A stretch of 64,000 bases of DNA from Pseudarthrobacter sp. PS3-L1 (GTDB taxonomy: Bacteria; Actinomycetota; Actinomycetes; Actinomycetales; Micrococcaceae). The DNA lies in assembly GCF_030063285.1 (NCBI RefSeq), contig NZ_JASISU010000003.1, forward strand, positions 669,967 through 733,966, in the 5' to 3' direction. Shown one piece after another: positions 9,141-18,014 of this stretch. Within the stretch, counting starts at the first letter, position 1, and every line of letters begins with the position of its first letter. Position numbers and translations under genes: made by a program. The notes under the pieces were generated by a model, which ran no database searches, was not told the origin of the DNA, and saw only the letters and a program-made list of their open reading frames with translations.

Positions 9141-9182
9141 CCAGGAGCCGGCACTCACTGTGAGTGCCGGCTCCTGGTTTTT
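9141..9182 (+). terminator. Rho-independent terminator of the mtl operon
   Basis: A perfect 17-bp stem (9141-9157 with 9161-9177), a 3-base loop CTG and a run of five T. It begins 19 bases after the mtlD stop and is the clearest intrinsic terminator in the window. Confidence 0.93.
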
Positions 9183-9326
9183 GGGACCGCCTGGGCACTT
9201 GCGCGCTGGGTCTCCTCACCTTTCGGGTGGTGCTGCGGCGTGTTGCCGACTGTGGGCGGTGTGTCCCGGCGTCGGGCGCTCAAAGGTGGGGATTTTCAGG
9301 GTCCGACGGCGGGTAACGTATGGGTC

Positions 9327-9836
9327 ATGAGTGAGGCTTCCAGGGAATTGCTACGTACTGACGTCGACGGCGGCACGTTTGTGCTCCGCAATGCCGTCAG
9401 TGCTGATCTCCCGGACATTCTCCGGCTACTGATGGCTGATTCGGTGGGTGTCACGCGGGAAAATCTGGTCCAGATGGATCCGTACCGTGAAGCGTTCACT
9501 GCGATCGACACCGACCCCGCCCACCAGTTGGTGGTGGGCGATTTTCTGGGGATCGACGGCGTCATGCCCACGGTGGCAACGTTCCAGCTCAGTGTCATTC
9601 CCGGACTTTCACGGCATGGCTCGTGGCGCTCGCAGATCGAGGCTGTCCGGGTGTCAGCGGATCTTCGGGGAAAGGGGCTGGGCACACTGATGATCCAGTG
9701 GGCCATTGATGAGTCGCGGCGTCGAGGCTGTTCCATGGTGCAGCTGACCACTGACAAGTCGCGCACCGATGCGCAGCGGTTCTACGGACAGCTAGGGTTT
9801 GCCGGCAGCCACGTGGGCATGAAGCTGATTCTCTAG
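9327..9836 (+). CDS. GNAT family N-acetyltransferase
   Basis: A 169-residue single-domain GNAT. The acetyl-CoA-binding motif A is clear: IEAVRVSADLRGKGLGTLMI, with the R/Q-x-x-G-x-G/A loop as RGKGLG, followed by the C-terminal RTDAQRFYGQLGF motif typical of small-molecule acetyltransferases. Substrate not predictable. The frame is open much further upstream through the mtlD terminator, but the ATG at 9327 is the first codon that gives a normal GNAT N-terminus. It stands alone between the mtl terminator and the MarR promoter. Confidence 0.85.
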   Translation: MSEASRELLRTDVDGGTFVLRNAVSADLPDILRLLMADSVGVTRENLVQMDPYREAFTAIDTDPAHQLVVGDFLGIDGVMPTVATFQLSVIPGLSRHGSWRSQIEAVRVSADLRGKGLGTLMIQWAIDESRRRGCSMVQLTTDKSRTDAQRFYGQLGFAGSHVGMKLIL

Positions 9837-9843
9837 GGACATC

Positions 9844-9879
9844 TTGACTATTAGGCACCCTAACTATTAGGCTACCTAA
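9844..9879 (+). promoter_or_regulatory. Promoter with twin MarR operators; probable leaderless start
   Basis: A -35 TTGACT (9844-9849) and a -10 TAGGCT (9868-9873) are 18 bases apart and place transcription start at about 9880-9882, the ATG of the MarR gene. Two near-identical palindromes overlie it: TTAGG-CAC-CCTAA (9851-9863) in the spacer and TTAGG-CTA-CCTAA (9867-9879) across the -10. Their centres are 16 bases apart. Binding would block the promoter, so autorepression is the simple reading. Confidence 0.7.
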
Positions 9880-9881
9880 GT

Positions 9882-10325
9882 ATGGACACCTTGCGCAGCA
9901 CAGACCCAGCGTTGCTCAGCCTGGCACAGGACTTCCGCGAGAGTCTCCGACTCAGCGTCTACCTTGCCCGCCGGTTGGACTCCGAGGGTGAACTCAGCGC
10001 CGTGCAGGTGAGCACCTTGAAGATGCTTTTCGACGGCGGTGTCCGAGTGGGCGAAATTGCCCGCAACCTGGGAGTCCGGGTTCCCAGCGCCACCGAGCAG
10101 ATCATCAAACTGGAGAAAGCCGGGCTCGTTGGCCGCGAGCAGGACCCGGATGATTCCCGTGCCGTACAGGTGGCTATAACCGAGGCCGGCCGAACGGCTG
10201 TCGAGGAGGCCAACCGGAAGCGTAATGCTGCCGTGGCGAGCATCCTCGAAAACCTCGATGACGGCGAACGGGCGGCCCTCGTAGCGGCGCTGCCCGTCAT
10301 TGCCAAGATCAACTCTGCCGGTTGA
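9882..10325 (+). CDS. MarR family repressor, probable regulator of the downstream exporter
   Basis: A 147-residue protein with a MarR winged helix-turn-helix: VRVGEIARNLGVRVPSATEQ as recognition region, then KAGLVGREQDPDDSRAVQVA as the wing with the conserved D-x-R. MarR proteins repress their own gene and a linked exporter and release DNA on binding small aromatic ligands. Here an MFS transporter begins 114 bases downstream on the same strand. There is no ribosome site before the ATG because the promoter and second operator run to within 2 bases of it; a leaderless mRNA is likely. Confidence 0.85.
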   Translation: MDTLRSTDPALLSLAQDFRESLRLSVYLARRLDSEGELSAVQVSTLKMLFDGGVRVGEIARNLGVRVPSATEQIIKLEKAGLVGREQDPDDSRAVQVAITEAGRTAVEEANRKRNAAVASILENLDDGERAALVAALPVIAKINSAG

Positions 10326-10439
10326 CGCGCAGCTCGGACATCCCAGCCGGTCCGCATTCTGGCATTGGCCCACGCACTATCCACACGTTACTCATCAAGG
10401 CTGCCTATATGACGGCTGGTCAACAACAGGAGATACCCC

Positions 10440-11681
10440 ATGAAGGGCTCGCTCGCAGGAGCACAGGCGGCGCAAGAGGCGCCTGACGCAGAAGAGACAC
10501 TCCAGGCGGAAAAGGCATCGCTGCTCAAGCAGCCAAAAGCCGTCTGGGCCACAGCTATTGCAGCCGTTTTTGCTTTTATGGGGATCGGGCTGGTCGATCC
10601 GATCCTCCCAGCCATTGCCAAGAACCTTGACGCCAGCCCCAGCCAGGTCTCGTTGCTTTTCACCAGCTACTTCCTGGTGACAGCGGTGGCCATGCTGATC
10701 ACAGGGTGGGTATCCTCCCGGATTGGCGGCAAGAAGACGCTGCTGATCGGCCTCGCCATCATTGTGGTGTTCGCCTCGCTGAGCGGCACCGCCACCAGCG
10801 TTAATGAACTTGTGGGATTCCGGGCCGGCTGGGGCCTTGGCAACGCCCTCTTTGTCGCGACCGCCCTTGCCGTGATTGTGGGCGTGGCCAGCGGTGGCGC
10901 GGGCACAGCCATTATCCTTTACGAGGCGGCGCTGGGCCTGGGCATTTCGCTCGGCCCCCTGCTCGGCGCGCTCCTGGGCGGCTGGCAGTGGCGGGCACCA
11001 TTCTTTGGAACCGGGGTGCTGATGGCAATCGCATTCATTGCCCTGCTCACACTGCTGCCAGCGACCCCCAAACCAGAAGCCAGGATTCGCCTCCGCGACC
11101 CGTTGCTGGCTCTTGGGCACAAGGGGCTTCGGACCACTGCTGCCAGCGGCCTTTTCTACAACTATGGCTTCTTCACCATTCTCGCTTTCACGCCCTTCAT
11201 CCTAGGAATGGATGCCTACGGAATCGGTGGCGTGTTCTTTGGCTGGGGCGTGGCAGTCGCCATCTTCAGCGTGTTTGTTGCCCCCGTTCTTCAGAACCGG
11301 TTTGGTGCTGTCAAGGTTCTCACCGGAACCCTCGCGCTGCTTCTGCTTGACCTGGTGGGAATAGGCCTTGCTGCAGGGCATTCAGTCCCCACGGTGGTGG
11401 TGCTGGTGATCGCGGCGGGCGCCCTGTTGGGCGTCAATAACACCGTCTACACGGAACTGGCCATGGGCGTCTCCGATTCACCGCGTCCCGTAGCCTCCGC
11501 TGGGTACAACTTTGTCCGCTGGATGGGTGGCGCGTTGGCCCCATTCCTCGCGGCCCAGCTGGCTGAATACTTTGGCCCCCAGGTTCCCTTCTTCGCTGGG
11601 GCCCTGGCCATGGGCATTGCCATCCTGGTAGCCCTCAGCGGACGCAGGTACCTCACAGCCCACGAACCGCACATCGTCTGA
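10440..11681 (+). CDS. MFS transporter, probable drug or metabolite exporter
   Basis: A 413-residue protein with about 12 hydrophobic segments after a 30-residue cytoplasmic N-terminus. The first helix carries FMGIGLVDPILPAIAKNLDA, characteristic of the DHA1 drug:proton antiporter group, and the loop 2-3 motif A appears as GWVSSRIGGKKTL. It should expel a hydrophobic compound using the proton gradient. CAGGAGATACCCC gives a good ribosome site before the ATG. Position behind the MarR gene suggests de-repression by its own substrate. It converges tightly (4 bases) with the DUF6297 gene. Confidence 0.85.
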   Translation: MKGSLAGAQAAQEAPDAEETLQAEKASLLKQPKAVWATAIAAVFAFMGIGLVDPILPAIAKNLDASPSQVSLLFTSYFLVTAVAMLITGWVSSRIGGKKTLLIGLAIIVVFASLSGTATSVNELVGFRAGWGLGNALFVATALAVIVGVASGGAGTAIILYEAALGLGISLGPLLGALLGGWQWRAPFFGTGVLMAIAFIALLTLLPATPKPEARIRLRDPLLALGHKGLRTTAASGLFYNYGFFTILAFTPFILGMDAYGIGGVFFGWGVAVAIFSVFVAPVLQNRFGAVKVLTGTLALLLLDLVGIGLAAGHSVPTVVVLVIAAGALLGVNNTVYTELAMGVSDSPRPVASAGYNFVRWMGGALAPFLAAQLAEYFGPQVPFFAGALAMGIAILVALSGRRYLTAHEPHIV

Positions 11682-11685
11682 GGCC

Positions 11686-13251
11686 CTAGCGTTGGCCCGC
11701 TGCCGTGGGACGTGAGTACAGCACCACAAGAATCACGACGCCGGTCACCACCGCCTGCATCAGCAGGATTAAGGTGGTGGCCTGTCCTATGTAGAGGGCC
11801 AACAGCAGCGGAAGCATGGCAGCTATGGTGACATCCAGCCCCCGCAGCAGGGCGGACAGCTGGGTTCGGGGGACTGGCCCGAAGGGCGTGTCCACCGGTG
11901 GCACTGTCCAGTCCGCTGCAGGCCGGGATGCCCCACGGACGGTTCCGGCGCCCATTCCCACCCCGGCCAACGCGCCAACAAGGATCAGGGGAAGGCCACC
12001 GCGTCCCAGCAGCACAACAGCCCCGCTCAGCACTGTCATCCACAGGCCCAGTGCGACGGCGGGCATCAGCATCCGACTGGCGCGAACCTGGGCGGGGGAT
12101 AACGGCAGCATCGCGTCCAGCTCGGGAAGCAGGGCGGTACGCCTGGCCACCGTTCCCATTCCGCTGGCCACGACACAGCCAGCAATCACCACAAAGGCAA
12201 GCTGGACGGGCACGGAAAGGCCGACGTCGGCCAGCATCAATGCCAGGCAGGCAACCAGCCACAGTGCGGGAACTGTAAGAGGGGGCTGGAGACGCAGGAA
12301 TGCGGCGACATCAGCCTTGACCAGCCCCAGGTGGGGACTGCGCGCCGGCATGGCGTAGAGAGCAGCCGCACGGTTGGCTGCCATGGGCCTCGGCTCACCT
12401 GCCAGTGACCGCATCAGCTCGTTGGTGTCCAGGAAGAAGACCGAGGCGCCAGCATGCCCAGACACGGCGCCGCCGCGAATTAGCTCGCTACCCCTGACCT
12501 GGCCTGCCCGTCGGAAGACAACAACCACCATGCCGACTGCGGCCAGCAGGGCCAGCGCGAAAGCCCATGGGTCGGGTGCGAATCCCGGCAGGAGCGCCAG
12601 GGGTACCAGCACCAGTGCACTCAGGGCGCGTAGTGACCGAGGGTTCCGCACGCTGAGCTGAAGCATGGCGGCAATTCCCAGGACTCCCACGCTGGCAGCT
12701 CCAAAGGTTCCGGCCGCCAAGGCGTGTCCAGTGGCGCTCAGATTCAGGGCCGTCACAAGGCTGAAAGCGAAATAGCCAAGCACGGATCCCACCCCCACCC
12801 AGATCATCCGGCGCAGGAACGTGGGCCGCACCATGGGTGTCCGGTCAAGGGGCAAGGGAAGCCACCAGGTGCCCTGGGCGCCTGTAACGGCGATGGGTCC
12901 GAGGCGCCGCGACACCGTCAGGATTCCCGTCAGCGCAGCGTAGGTCAGGAGGGCCCAGAGCACACTGGAGGGTAGCTGGAACGAGTTTCCGGGGAGCAGC
13001 CCGCCCTGTGTCGGGTCCTGGCCAGCCACCTCGTCGCGCATTGCCAGGACAAAGGACACGGCAATCGCCGCCAAACATCCGAAGGCCAGGACAGAAGTGT
13101 AGATGTCCGCAAAAACCTCACCGAATGAGGTCCGTGCACGGTTATAGGATCGGGAGTTGCGGCGGGTGAAGGCCACAATATCGCGGGACAGGGTGGAGCC
13201 GGTGCCAGCACGCACCGCCCCGTGACGGACTCCGTTGTCAGATTCCCGCAA
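11686..13251 (-). CDS. DUF6297 membrane protein, probable ABC transporter membrane subunit
   Basis: A 521-residue polytopic protein with about 12 hydrophobic stretches, for example FGCLAAIAVSFVLAM, GYFAFSLVTALNL, LWLVACLALMLADVG and MLPLLLALYIGQATTLIL. The pattern fits DUF6297, actinobacterial membrane proteins encoded next to an ABC ATPase. The first codon in the open frame is TTG at 13251, with a G-run nine bases upstream; a GTG at 13215 is the other option. It overlaps the ATPase gene by 14 bases. The pair should form one ABC complex, with the C-terminal half as export-type permease. Its cargo is unknown. Confidence 0.72.
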   Translation of the reverse strand: MRESDNGVRHGAVRAGTGSTLSRDIVAFTRRNSRSYNRARTSFGEVFADIYTSVLAFGCLAAIAVSFVLAMRDEVAGQDPTQGGLLPGNSFQLPSSVLWALLTYAALTGILTVSRRLGPIAVTGAQGTWWLPLPLDRTPMVRPTFLRRMIWVGVGSVLGYFAFSLVTALNLSATGHALAAGTFGAASVGVLGIAAMLQLSVRNPRSLRALSALVLVPLALLPGFAPDPWAFALALLAAVGMVVVVFRRAGQVRGSELIRGGAVSGHAGASVFFLDTNELMRSLAGEPRPMAANRAAALYAMPARSPHLGLVKADVAAFLRLQPPLTVPALWLVACLALMLADVGLSVPVQLAFVVIAGCVVASGMGTVARRTALLPELDAMLPLSPAQVRASRMLMPAVALGLWMTVLSGAVVLLGRGGLPLILVGALAGVGMGAGTVRGASRPAADWTVPPVDTPFGPVPRTQLSALLRGLDVTIAAMLPLLLALYIGQATTLILLMQAVVTGVVILVVLYSRPTAAGQR

Positions 13252-13924
13252 TGTACGCTGCCCCCTGGTCTGCCGTTACCAGCTCCACCTCATCCTTGAT
13301 CAGCAGGCAGGATGTGGCGGTGCGTACCAGCAGACTTGGGTCATGGGTGACCAGAACGGCTGCGCCGCCGGCTGCGGCATGGGCTGTAATCCGTTCGGCA
13401 AGGGAGTCCCGCATGACTGGGTCTAGGCGCTGTTCGGGCTCATCGAGGATCAACAGGGATGCCGGTCTAATGAAACCGGCGGCCAGCAGAAGCCTGCGGC
13501 GCTGTCCTGAGGAGAGCGCATCCGGCACGGCAGCCGCTCGGTCGGTGAGTCCAAAGAAATCCAGTTCAGCCCTGACGCTTTCCTCCGGATACTCCAGCGA
13601 GTGGCCACGAGCCACCAGCAGCAGGTGTTCGGCGACGCTCAGCGACGGGAAGAAGAGATCGTCGTCGAACACGGCTGCCACCTGGCGGCGGAAATGCACG
13701 GCATCCCGGTCAACGGCAATCCCGCTAATGCGTGCCTCGCCGCCCAGGGCAGGTTGGCGTCCCGCGATCGTCTGGACGACAGTGGATTTCCCGGCGCCGT
13801 TGACCCCCACGACCCCCAGGATCTCGCCCGCCTGCACAGACACGGAAACTGCTCCGCACACAGGCGCGCCACCATAGCCCACCAGCAGTTGATCGGCCTC
13901 GAGTAACGCACCCATTTCAGTCAT
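13238..13924 (-). CDS. ABC transporter ATP-binding protein paired with DUF6297
   Basis: A 228-residue nucleotide-binding subunit. Walker A is GVNGAGKST, the signature is DALSSGQRRRLLLA, Walker B is SLLILDEPEQRLD and the H-loop is VLVTHD, all intact, so ATP hydrolysis is expected. The LSSGQ signature and short length resemble the export-type ATPases of the ABC-2 group. Its 3' end overlaps the DUF6297 gene, implying translational coupling and a shared complex. Confidence 0.88.
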   Translation of the reverse strand: MTEMGALLEADQLLVGYGGAPVCGAVSVSVQAGEILGVVGVNGAGKSTVVQTIAGRQPALGGEARISGIAVDRDAVHFRRQVAAVFDDDLFFPSLSVAEHLLLVARGHSLEYPEESVRAELDFFGLTDRAAAVPDALSSGQRRRLLLAAGFIRPASLLILDEPEQRLDPVMRDSLAERITAHAAAGGAAVLVTHDPSLLVRTATSCLLIKDEVELVTADQGAAYIAGI

Positions 13925-13980
13925 GCACCAAACCTAGCGGCTGCGCCCGACGGTGGCTGTCACACAGCGGCGCTTAAACT

Positions 13981-14013
13981 GACGGACACCCTGGGAGTGC
14001 CGGGGTGTCCGTC
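13981..14013 (-). terminator. Terminator hairpin after the sugar porter gene
   Basis: GACGGACACCC (13981-13991) and GGGTGTCCGTC (14003-14013) form a perfect 11-bp stem with an 11-base loop. It lies 23 bases beyond the stop of the leftward sugar porter, followed on that strand by AGTTTAAG. It also sits upstream of the ATPase gene and separates the two leftward units. Confidence 0.65.
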
Positions 14014-14036
14014 GATGATGCCAAGTGGAGCAGGGA

Positions 14037-15491
14037 TCAGTTCTTGCTGGCGTCAGCTTTCTTGGATCCCTTGGGTACAAACAGCGTTTCGGCCTGCTCC
14101 AGAGACATGCCGTTGGTCTCCGGGACCTTGAACATGACAAAGAAGAACGACGCCGCCGCGAAGGCCGCATACATGGCGTAGGTCAGCGGCAGGGATGCCG
14201 CCGCCATGACGGGGAAGCTGAGGGTAATGGCGAAGTTTGCGATCCACTGAGCCGCCGCCGCGATGCCCAGGGCTCGGGCACGGATCCTGGAGGGAAAGAT
14301 CTCGCCCAGCAGGACCCAGACCAGTGGTCCCCAGGATGCGCCGAAGCTGATAACAAAAACATTTGCCGCAACCAGGGCGATGGGACCCCAGGCACCGGGA
14401 AGGGAGATGTCCTCGCCGGATCCTACGGCGGAGGAGAACGCGAGGGCCATGGTCCCGAGGGAAACTGCCATGCCGATCGAGCCTGTGAGCAGGATGGGGC
14501 GGCGACCAATACGGTCCACTAGGGCAATAGCCACCAGTGTCACCAAAATGTTCGTGATGGACGTAGCCACGGAAATGGTGAGCGAATCCTCCTCCTGGAA
14601 ACCAACTGCCTTCCAGAGCGTGGTGGAGTAGTAGAAGATCACATTGATGCCAACAAACTGCTGGAGGACGGAAAGGATGATGCCAATCCAGACCACCGGC
14701 AGTAATCCAAACCTGTGGCCACGCAGGGACCCCTTCTGGCCAGCCACCCTGTCTTCTTCGATACCGCGCTGGATGTCGCGGATGCTGCGATCCGTGTCCT
14801 CGGCAGGGGCGATCATGTTGAAGACCTTGCGTGCTTCCTCTTCCCTGCCCTTGACCACAAGGAACCGCGGGGACTCTGGAAGGGTGAAGGCGATCCAGCC
14901 ATAGACGATCGCGGGGACGGCGCCTGCCAGGAACATCCAGCGCCAGGCCTCAATGCCCAACCAGAACGGCTGGTCAGCGCCGCTGGCGCCATTGGCAATG
15001 ACGGCGTCGGACAACAGGGCGGCAAAGATACCTGTGGTGATGGCGAGCTGTTGTAGCGACGCAAGGCGGCCACGCACCTGTCGCGGGGAAATCTCGGAGA
15101 TATAGGCGGGTGCAATGACGGACGCCAGGCCAATGCCGAGTCCACCGACCAGGCGCCAGAAGACCAGGTCCCACACCCCGAAGGCGAATCCGGTACCCAC
15201 TGCGCTGATGAGGAAAAGGGATGCGCCGATCTTCATGGCCGGAATGCGGCCATATTTGTCAGCAATGCGGCCCGCGAAGTATGCACCGGCGGCGCAGCCC
15301 AGCAGGGCAACCGCCACGGCAAAGCCGGTGAGGGCCTCGGAGAGGGCAAATTCTCCCTGGATGGCATCAACGGCGCCGTTGACTACCGAAGAGTCAAAAC
15401 CGAACAGAAAACCACCTACGGCGCCCGCAAGCGCAAGCCAGATCACCCGCCTGGGGATCTTGGCTGTATCTTGCTCTTTGGCGCTGGCCAT
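14037..15491 (-). CDS. Sugar porter family MFS transporter (sugar:proton symporter)
   Basis: A 484-residue protein with 12 membrane segments and the sugar porter hallmarks: GGFLFGFDSSVVNGAVDAIQ in helix 1, GRIADKYGRIPAMK after helix 2, PAYISEISPRQVRGRL after helix 4, PESPRF before the central loop, QQFVGINVIFYYS in helix 7 and PETNGMSLEQ after helix 12. These place it with XylE/GalP/AraE/inositol symporters, which import a monosaccharide or polyol with a proton. The exact sugar cannot be read. AAGGA precedes the ATG closely. It is a single-gene unit with its own terminator. Confidence 0.9.
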   Translation of the reverse strand: MASAKEQDTAKIPRRVIWLALAGAVGGFLFGFDSSVVNGAVDAIQGEFALSEALTGFAVAVALLGCAAGAYFAGRIADKYGRIPAMKIGASLFLISAVGTGFAFGVWDLVFWRLVGGLGIGLASVIAPAYISEISPRQVRGRLASLQQLAITTGIFAALLSDAVIANGASGADQPFWLGIEAWRWMFLAGAVPAIVYGWIAFTLPESPRFLVVKGREEEARKVFNMIAPAEDTDRSIRDIQRGIEEDRVAGQKGSLRGHRFGLLPVVWIGIILSVLQQFVGINVIFYYSTTLWKAVGFQEEDSLTISVATSITNILVTLVAIALVDRIGRRPILLTGSIGMAVSLGTMALAFSSAVGSGEDISLPGAWGPIALVAANVFVISFGASWGPLVWVLLGEIFPSRIRARALGIAAAAQWIANFAITLSFPVMAAASLPLTYAMYAAFAAASFFFVMFKVPETNGMSLEQAETLFVPKGSKKADASKN

Positions 15492-15664
15492 TGCATTTCC
15501 TTAAACCTCGACTGACTCCGCGTCCGGCGAAGCCTTATCAGTCTTACACCGTGAGCGCCGCCACTCCAGTCATTTCCAGCAAAAATGAGAGCAAGCAGAC
15601 AGTATGCTTCTGATTTTCCGCCGTGTGGGACCCCGTTCGGGAGCCCACCCGGCGTCAGTGCCGA

Positions 15665-17305
15665 TCAGTGCGCCGGAACGGGCTCCGGAGCGTCTGTCAG
15701 CTTCTTGTTGGGCAGGGCAAAGGTGATCAGGAACGCGATGCCCGTCAAAATGGCTGCAGTGAGCATGACCATGTCGATCGAGTCGGCGAAGCCCTGGATG
15801 ATGGGCCTGGTGAGGGTTTCGTTTGCCGTGTGCAGCCAGCTGGTGTCATTCAGGGAATCGTTGGACGCCCCATTCTGGAAGAACTCGTACAGTTTGGCGT
15901 TGGCTGGATCCGCGGCAACGGCGGGATCCTTGAGTACTGCCTGGAAATCAGCAGAACCCATTGCAGATCTCATGCCATCGCCAATCTTGTCTGCGGCGAG
16001 GCTGAACAGCAGCGAGATGAACACTGCCGTGCCCACCGCGCCGCCCATGGAGCGGAAGAATGCTGCGGTGGAGGTACCCACTCCCATGTCCTTGGGAGGA
16101 ACGGAGACCTGCATGGCGAGGGTCAGGGGCTGCATGCAGAAACCAAGGCCCATGCCTACGAACACGGCGATCAGGCCAGGAACCCACAGTGGAGTATCGA
16201 CACCCAGCGTCAGGCTCATGGTGATGGCAGAAACCGTTAGCAGGGCGGTGCCAAGGATGGGGAAGATCCGGTAGGTGCCCGATGCGGAAATGGTTCTGCC
16301 AGCGGTGATGGATCCGGTGAGGATACCCACGGTGAAGGTAATCATCATCAGGCCAGCCTCCGTAGGGGTAAGGCCCTTGACCAGCTGCAGGTACATGGGG
16401 AGCATCGCGATCACAGCGAACATTCCAATGCCGATCAGGAAGTTCAGCAGTGAGGACAGGCCAAAAGTGAGGTTCTGGAAGAGCCGCAGGGGAATCAGCG
16501 CGTAGTCTCCAGCCTTCTTTTCTGCCGTGACAAACACCACGATGCCCAGGACTCCGAGTCCGTAGCAGAGGAAAGAATTAAAGGAGGTCCAGCCCCAGCT
16601 GCGGCCCTGTTCCGCAACCAGCAGGAGCGGCACAATGGCCAGGGTGATTGCTGCTGCGCCAATGTAGTCGATTTTCTGCTTGACGTGCTTGGCCGGCAGG
16701 TGGAGGTACAGGAAGACCACTGCCAGGGCTGCCAGGCCGATGGGGAGGTTGATGAAGAATACCCAGCGCCAGCCATCAAAACCCAGGATAGTGCTGGACC
16801 CGGCAAATGCCCCGCCCACCACGGGGCCCAGGACTGAGGAGACACCAAACACGGACATGAAATAGCCCTGGTATTTTGCCCGGTCCTTCAGCGGAACAAT
16901 GTCTCCGATGATGGTCAGCGCGAGGGCCAGCAGGCCACCGGCGCCCATGCCCTGGATGCCACGTGCAATTGCCAACTCCGGCATCGAGTTCACGGAACCG
17001 GCGTAGAGCGAGCCGATCAGGAAGATAACAATGGCTGCCAGGTACAGGGGACGGCGGCCAAAAATATCGCTGAGTTTTCCATACAGCGGGGTGCTCACTG
17101 TCGAGGTGATGAGGTAGGCGGTGGTAGCCCATGCCTGCAGTGACAGACCGCCTAGGTCATTGGCGATCGTGTAGATCGATGTGGACACAATCGTCTGGTC
17201 CAGCGAGGAAAGGAACATGCCCAGCATGAGTCCCACCAGCACTGTCATGAGTTGCCGGTGCGTGAGGGTTGCCCCGGGCGCTGTGGCGGTAGAGTTTTTA
17301 GACAC
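15665..17305 (-). CDS. MFS drug exporter, DHA2 (EmrB/QacA) family, 14 helices
   Basis: A 546-residue protein with about 14 hydrophobic segments. Helix 1 carries MLGMFLSSLDQTIVSTSIYT, the D1 motif (LDxTIVN) of DHA2 exporters; motif A is YGKLSDIFGRRPLYL and motif C-like sequence is FGVSSVLGPVVGGAF. A long periplasmic segment (about residues 430-490) precedes the last helices. Proteins of this kind expel cationic drugs and dyes. The start is a GTG at 17305 with GGAG upstream. A near-perfect palindrome in the upstream region suggests MarR or TetR control, but no regulator gene is adjacent. Confidence 0.9.
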   Translation of the reverse strand: MSKNSTATAPGATLTHRQLMTVLVGLMLGMFLSSLDQTIVSTSIYTIANDLGGLSLQAWATTAYLITSTVSTPLYGKLSDIFGRRPLYLAAIVIFLIGSLYAGSVNSMPELAIARGIQGMGAGGLLALALTIIGDIVPLKDRAKYQGYFMSVFGVSSVLGPVVGGAFAGSSTILGFDGWRWVFFINLPIGLAALAVVFLYLHLPAKHVKQKIDYIGAAAITLAIVPLLLVAEQGRSWGWTSFNSFLCYGLGVLGIVVFVTAEKKAGDYALIPLRLFQNLTFGLSSLLNFLIGIGMFAVIAMLPMYLQLVKGLTPTEAGLMMITFTVGILTGSITAGRTISASGTYRIFPILGTALLTVSAITMSLTLGVDTPLWVPGLIAVFVGMGLGFCMQPLTLAMQVSVPPKDMGVGTSTAAFFRSMGGAVGTAVFISLLFSLAADKIGDGMRSAMGSADFQAVLKDPAVAADPANAKLYEFFQNGASNDSLNDTSWLHTANETLTRPIIQGFADSIDMVMLTAAILTGIAFLITFALPNKKLTDAPEPVPAH

Positions 17306-17331
17306 GGGGGCTCCAAGGGACCTAAAAGGAT

Positions 17332-17354
17332 GATAGTTGCTTTCAGTAACTATC
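17332..17354. promoter_or_regulatory. Candidate operator upstream of the DHA2 exporter
   Basis: GATAGTT-N9-AACTATC is a perfect 7-bp inverted repeat, AT-rich against a GC-rich background, 27 bases upstream of the exporter GTG. Its ATAGTT/AACTAT arms resemble MarR-type operators. The regulator must be encoded elsewhere. Confidence 0.5.
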
Positions 17355-17407
17355 TTACTGCCAGATTTGTTCCCCGCACCATGGTCAGTGCGTCGTGACG
17401 GGTTGGT

Positions 17408-17899
17408 TCAGGATGCCACGAGGATGCCGTCCGGATCGCACCAGATCAGTGCCCCGGGGCGGAACCTGACGCCATCAATGACCAGGTCAATATCGCTCTC
17501 GCCCGCACCGTCCTTGGCGCTTTTGCGCGGGTTGCTGCCTAAAGCCTTGACGCCCAGGTCAAGCTTCAAAAGGGCCTCGCGGTCTCGGATGGCGCCGTTG
17601 ATCACGACGCCGGACCACCCGTTGCGCACGGCGCTCGCCGCGATCATGTCCCCCATCAGGGCGGTCCTTAGTGAACCGCCGCCATCAATCACCAGCACGG
17701 CGCCGTTGCCGGGCGAGCCGAGGGTCGACTTCACCAGCGCGTTGTCCTCCAGGCAGCTGATGGTCCGGATGGGACCGCTGAAATGGGTGCGACCCCCGAG
17801 GGACTGGAACTGCAGGGCCATGGATTCCAGTTCCTCACCCCGATTGTCATAGAGGTCTGCGGTGTTGATGGCAGTGGTCGCGGTACTGGGCTCGGTCAT
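17408..17899 (-). CDS. rraA: RraA family protein
   Basis: A 163-residue RraA-fold protein. The family core is clear: GDMIAASAVRNGWSGVVING and the following AIRDREAL, with the G-x-x-R/D metal and substrate loop, and GGGSLRTALMG. RraA homologues act either as inhibitors of RNase E or as 4-hydroxy-4-methyl-2-oxoglutarate/oxaloacetate aldolases; the conserved R-D of AIRD is the aldolase signature, so either role is possible. The frame is open to an ATG at 17965, but the ATG at 17899 gives the normal N-terminus (INTADLYDN). It is a lone gene, divergent from the MFS gene at 18015. Confidence 0.88.
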   Translation of the reverse strand: MTEPSTATTAINTADLYDNRGEELESMALQFQSLGGRTHFSGPIRTISCLEDNALVKSTLGSPGNGAVLVIDGGGSLRTALMGDMIAASAVRNGWSGVVINGAIRDREALLKLDLGVKALGSNPRKSAKDGAGESDIDLVIDGVRFRPGALIWCDPDGILVAS

Positions 17900-18014
17900 G
17901 GTGCTCCGTTGCAGGTCTGGCCGGAACAGCCGGAAGTTGATGATCAGTTTGGTGCTGCAGCCCACGATAGTCTGAAGCTCACATCGGCCAGTCGTTTTGG
18001 GGAAAGCTCACGTC

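Noticed and set aside
7781..9154. 457-codon minus-strand frame opposite mtlD
   Set aside because: Shadow of mtlD; crosses the mtl terminator and has no family match.
17900..17965. N-terminal extension of rraA from ATG 17965
   Set aside because: Family sequence starts at ATG 17899; the extension adds Cys/Lys-rich residues not seen in RraA.
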